This document shows positions 60,539 to 64,000 of a DNA stretch of 64,000 nucleotides, in pieces. A program made the position numbers and the translations under genes. How positions within the stretch are numbered: position 1 is the stretch's first letter; each line of letters starts with the position of its first letter. The stretch is from Sarcocystis neurona. Its lineage: Eukaryota > Apicomplexa > Conoidasida > Eucoccidiorida > Sarcocystidae. The stretch spans positions 2,501,063 through 2,565,062 of the forward strand of contig KL647300.1 in the NCBI GenBank assembly GCA_000727475.1, in the 5' to 3' direction. The notes under the pieces are model-generated. The model did no database searches, was not told the origin of the DNA, and saw only the letters and a program-made list of their open reading frames with translations.

Positions 60539-63500
60539 TGGTGTAGCCCCAGCCTAATTTATAAGTAAAGGGGACTGCAGAAAAATGACAGCTGGACGCG
60601 AGCGCGGAGCTCTCGGCTTACATGCGGAGCCCTTCTCAGGCCTTTGCTTTGCTCTCGTGCACTTTGGTAGAAATGCATGAGGAGTGTTTCTTTCAAAACA
60701 CGCCCACCGCTGCAGTCAGCGCATGTAACACTGGTGCGACATGAGCAGCTTTTTTCATCTTACCGATTCCTGGGCACCAGTTCTGAACCTTCACGCCTAG
60801 GGTTGCTATCGATCTGCACGTAGTACGCACTCGCAGGGGTGCACCGCGTTTCTCTTTGCGTGCCTTGCACGATACAAGGCGGGCATACACGCACATGTAT
60901 AGTTTTTACATGCTTCCGTCGCGTTTCCACATCAGCGTGTGCAGCACTTTTCTACGACATGCACCGCTTTGAAAAGAGTACTTTCGCTGCTTTCAGCGCA
61001 TGCGAAGAGGTTGGTTTCACGCGTGCGCAGCGGTTCACGGTTGTGATGCTGCATGCCGAGCCCAACTGCGTTCTCTACGGGTGCGCATTTAAGTCCACGT
61101 CAATGTGTGGAGCTGTAACTGTTGCATACGAAGCACGCCCAAAGCAGCAGCGCAAGCCACCCTAATATTTGTGCTGCAGCAGTTGACCTCTTGTGCTACA
61201 GTAACGTCGCGATTATCAAAGGTCGCAGCCTGGTGGCGGCTGCTGATTGTAGAATGCTACAGGCTCGCGCGTGCGCGGTTTGGGTGATGCGACATCAGTG
61301 AGGAGCAAATCTATGTGCAGAACGTGTTAGGAAAGCCCCAAGTTTTTTGCAGCGTTCCACGAGAAGACGTGGATGTGCTCTATGCGAGTATACAGAACTC
61401 CGCTCTTGGTTGAGGTGGTTCAACACTCGTGGATTGAACAATTCATCGGCAGACGTGTGACCGAGGAAGTATTCAACCGAGTGTTGCATATATAGACACC
61501 AGTGCGCACACGTATAGACGCATGCAAGATTGGGAGGCGCACATTCGCAGTCAGCACACGGCGTGGGCCAGCTGAAATAAGTAACAACGAAGTAGTACAA
61601 CAGTGTGCTGGTTGACGTGTGCCGGGCGAGGTGCTTTGGTGGCACGTGCACGTGCAGTGTGTACGCGTACGTATACGCACGGCAGTTAGAAGAGACCGCA
61701 GAATACTTGCGTTTTCTCTCGCTGATTTCTTGTTTTAGAAAGCTTCTTAGCTAACGACAGTGCCAAAGGCGCACTCCCACAGTCGCCCTGCGCCTGCGCA
61801 GGCCCACGTGTACACTGTGAACGACCAAGAGAGTAGCGACGCAAAAGCTATTTTCTCGGCGGAAGTGACGCTGAGCCGTCCGCGTGCGAGCCGCTGCAGA
61901 TGTGCTCAAACAACTCGCAGGGGGACAGGGACAAGTAATGGATATTAACGTATGCCACAAAGCACGCAGATATCCTTCAGATACTACGCCGCAGCGTGGT
62001 AACAGTAAACCAATGGCAAAAGTCGTTCTCTTAGTTCACATCTTAAAACTACTGCAGCACAGTGCTTTAGATATACTGTTGACGGGACGCGAGATACGGA
62101 TGAGGCCGTGATACCTCTGCTTCTGATATTTCCGTCCTGTTTTTGGACAATTATTTCATCACGTATTTATCTGTGCATGAACATTATTCACACGTGGAGG
62201 GTACGGGTCTGGTTTAGCATATCTCGTATGTAAGATATATATGTATGTGCGTGGATGCCTGTACTCATATATACAATCACACACACATAGAGAAACACAC
62301 ACAAAATAGCTCATCGAATCGTAGCCCTGGGCTCTAGGAAGCCACTACGCTTGGTATCGCTTCAGGTTCATACACACTCACGCTCCCATCCTCTACGTGT
62401 CTGCGCCAATCCGCGAACACATGCACATTTCTGCGCATACTTGGCACACACAAATATATGTGCGTATAGGGCCGTCCGCCAGCAGATGACTCTCGGCTCC
62501 CAGCAGTCGTCTTCAGACATCCTCGTATGCACTGATATCTAGGTATGTCAACAACAACGTTCTTTGATGGTTACCCGTGCGTGAGAAAGTACCCCAACCC
62601 TTACAATTGCCTAAGGACTTCCCCCGTGTTCTCCTGATGCGATGGCCACTCGTTCGGTGACTGGTAGCGGTGCGTAAATTATTTTAACGGAGGGCAGTGG
62701 GCACAGGGTGCTATGTACTTTGTGAAACTGTCTCAAAGCTGACGCAGGTCAGCAGCTCGTCATCACAAGCAGAGTGATCGCTGCAATTGACATGGTCGGC
62801 CACTATCCCTCTGTACAATGCGGCCCCTTGTCAGAGTTTAGGAAGGAAAAGTTTTTGCTTCCGTGGAGTCACAACTGGGAGAAAAATACACGAGTCACTG
62901 CAGCTTCACCTACTGGATTTGAAGGTCGACGCTTTTTGCGCGAAAGCTCCTGTAATCCATTACTGCAGAAGCATGTGCAGCTGCTGGAGCTCCTGTCCAC
63001 CATCATAAAAAAGCATCAACGAAAAAAGTTCCATCCGTAGGCGGAGGCGGTAAACTTACAGCGCTGTGACTATTGAGGCCAAGCAGCCGAAAATATGACA
63101 CGAGAAAGGATGCAAGTGCTAAACGCTGGAAGGATCTACAGTCCACACTATGTGGGACACTTGGACTGCAGACGCTGCAACTACTTTCGGCGGAACGGGA
63201 GCGGAAAAAAAGTGAGCTGACACGCAATTTTCAGTGCCTTTTCTACAAATTCACAAACTTCCACAAACAACAAGAACAACTGCTGGGAAGATGTAAGAGC
63301 TTACGGCCGAAGCGCTGCTGGAGGGGAATGAAAGGAAAGATGAGAATCCTGGGATTATGTAAAAAACGTGTGGATCGGGTGTACAGTATTACCTGTCACC
63401 ACGGCAGCCATCACTGCAAAAAACGCGAGTATCTGGCAATTTGGCATGGGTATGCGTGTCCGTAACTCTATCCACGGACACAAGACACGTACGTTTATCG

Positions 63501-64000
63501 AGTATTTGTATATACACGTAAAATAATTCAAGGGCACGCGTGACTTACAAGCACTCTGCATACTTACCAGAAAATGTACGCCTACGAAGTCGTTCCCAAG
63601 CGCACACCCGATCCAAAACATCCCCGTACACACGTGTGTACAGATACATGGATCGATATTAAAGACGAATTTCCAAGCAGCCGTGAGGAAATGCAACATA
63701 GCGTACATGTCGCACAGGGACGCCTATGGAAGTTTTCCTCGTGACTGAAAACATTGAAGTGCGTGTCTACACACGCCACGCCATAACAGCACTTGGAGAC
63801 CTAGAATAATACGTTCCCCTTCGCGCGAAGGCAATGTGCTACGGACGTGCACACCTATGCACCTATTGAGATAGGCATCCGTATGCGTACGTTTTAACAA
63901 AAACGTACACGAAACATATACACTTCCCCTTCATATCTGTATATATTGTCCCCCTAGGTATACGTTGAGGTACTGCAGTGTCTCACTCCGCTGCGCAAAA

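Larger units (their letters stand above)
58322..64000. other. Region downstream of the PHD gene, no firm gene
   Basis: Low-complexity CAG DNA to about 58550, then mixed sequence. Plus-strand coding-like fragments occur near 58767-58877, 60040-60360 and 62774-63240 (for example KHVQLLELLSTIIKK; SAERERKKSELTRN), but starts, stops and splice chains could not be established. No RNA gene or CRISPR array seen. Confidence 0.4.

Overview
The window looks like nuclear DNA of a coccidian apicomplexan, most likely an Eimeria-type species. The reasons are: very dense CAG/CTG trinucleotide repeats that are translated as Ala, Gln and Ser runs inside otherwise conserved eukaryotic proteins; intron-rich genes with GT-AG introns from about 100 bp to 1.9 kb; alternating TATA/GTAT/CGTACG microsatellites between genes; and long low-gene-density spacers. 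The species was not determined. All gene models were built by hand from reading frames, splice sites and recalled family consensus, without any database search.

Layout. (1) 1-13949, plus strand: a nine-exon class I DnaJ/Hsp40 with a very long low-complexity N-terminus. It has a complete J domain, Gly/Phe region, four CxxCxGxG zinc-finger motifs and a C-terminal substrate-binding domain, then a second low-complexity tail. A run of N (9154-9767) lies in intron 6 and is flanked by two identical 147-bp stretches. (2) 13950-20065: spacer with microsatellites and no supported gene. (3) 20066-28150, minus strand: an eight-exon 26S proteasome lid subunit, RPN9/PSMD13, expanded by low-complexity insertions. 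(4) 28151-41903: CAG-rich low-complexity DNA followed by spacer with several tandem duplications; coding is possible in places but not proven. (5) 41904-49118, minus strand: a cluster of small intron-containing genes or exons. Two complete models (41904-43221 and 45225-46427) begin with hydrophobic leader segments. Three further partial coding segments lie between or beyond them, and none resembles a family I recognise. (6) 49374-58321, plus strand: exons of a chromatin-reader-like gene with at least two canonical PHD fingers and a third zinc-binding module, ending in a Ser/Gln-rich tail. An upstream exon with a cysteine cluster may belong to it. (7) 58322-64000: no firm gene; one probable exon and a tandem duplication.

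The genes do not form an operon. Two are housekeeping protein-quality-control components (chaperone and proteasome lid) and one is a probable nuclear chromatin reader. The minus-strand cluster between the proteasome and PHD genes looks lineage-specific and partly secretory. A cross-cutting feature is that the repeat is read mostly as CAG in exons and CTG in introns on the sense strand of both long genes, and the CTG arrays often run directly into the AG of the 3' splice site.
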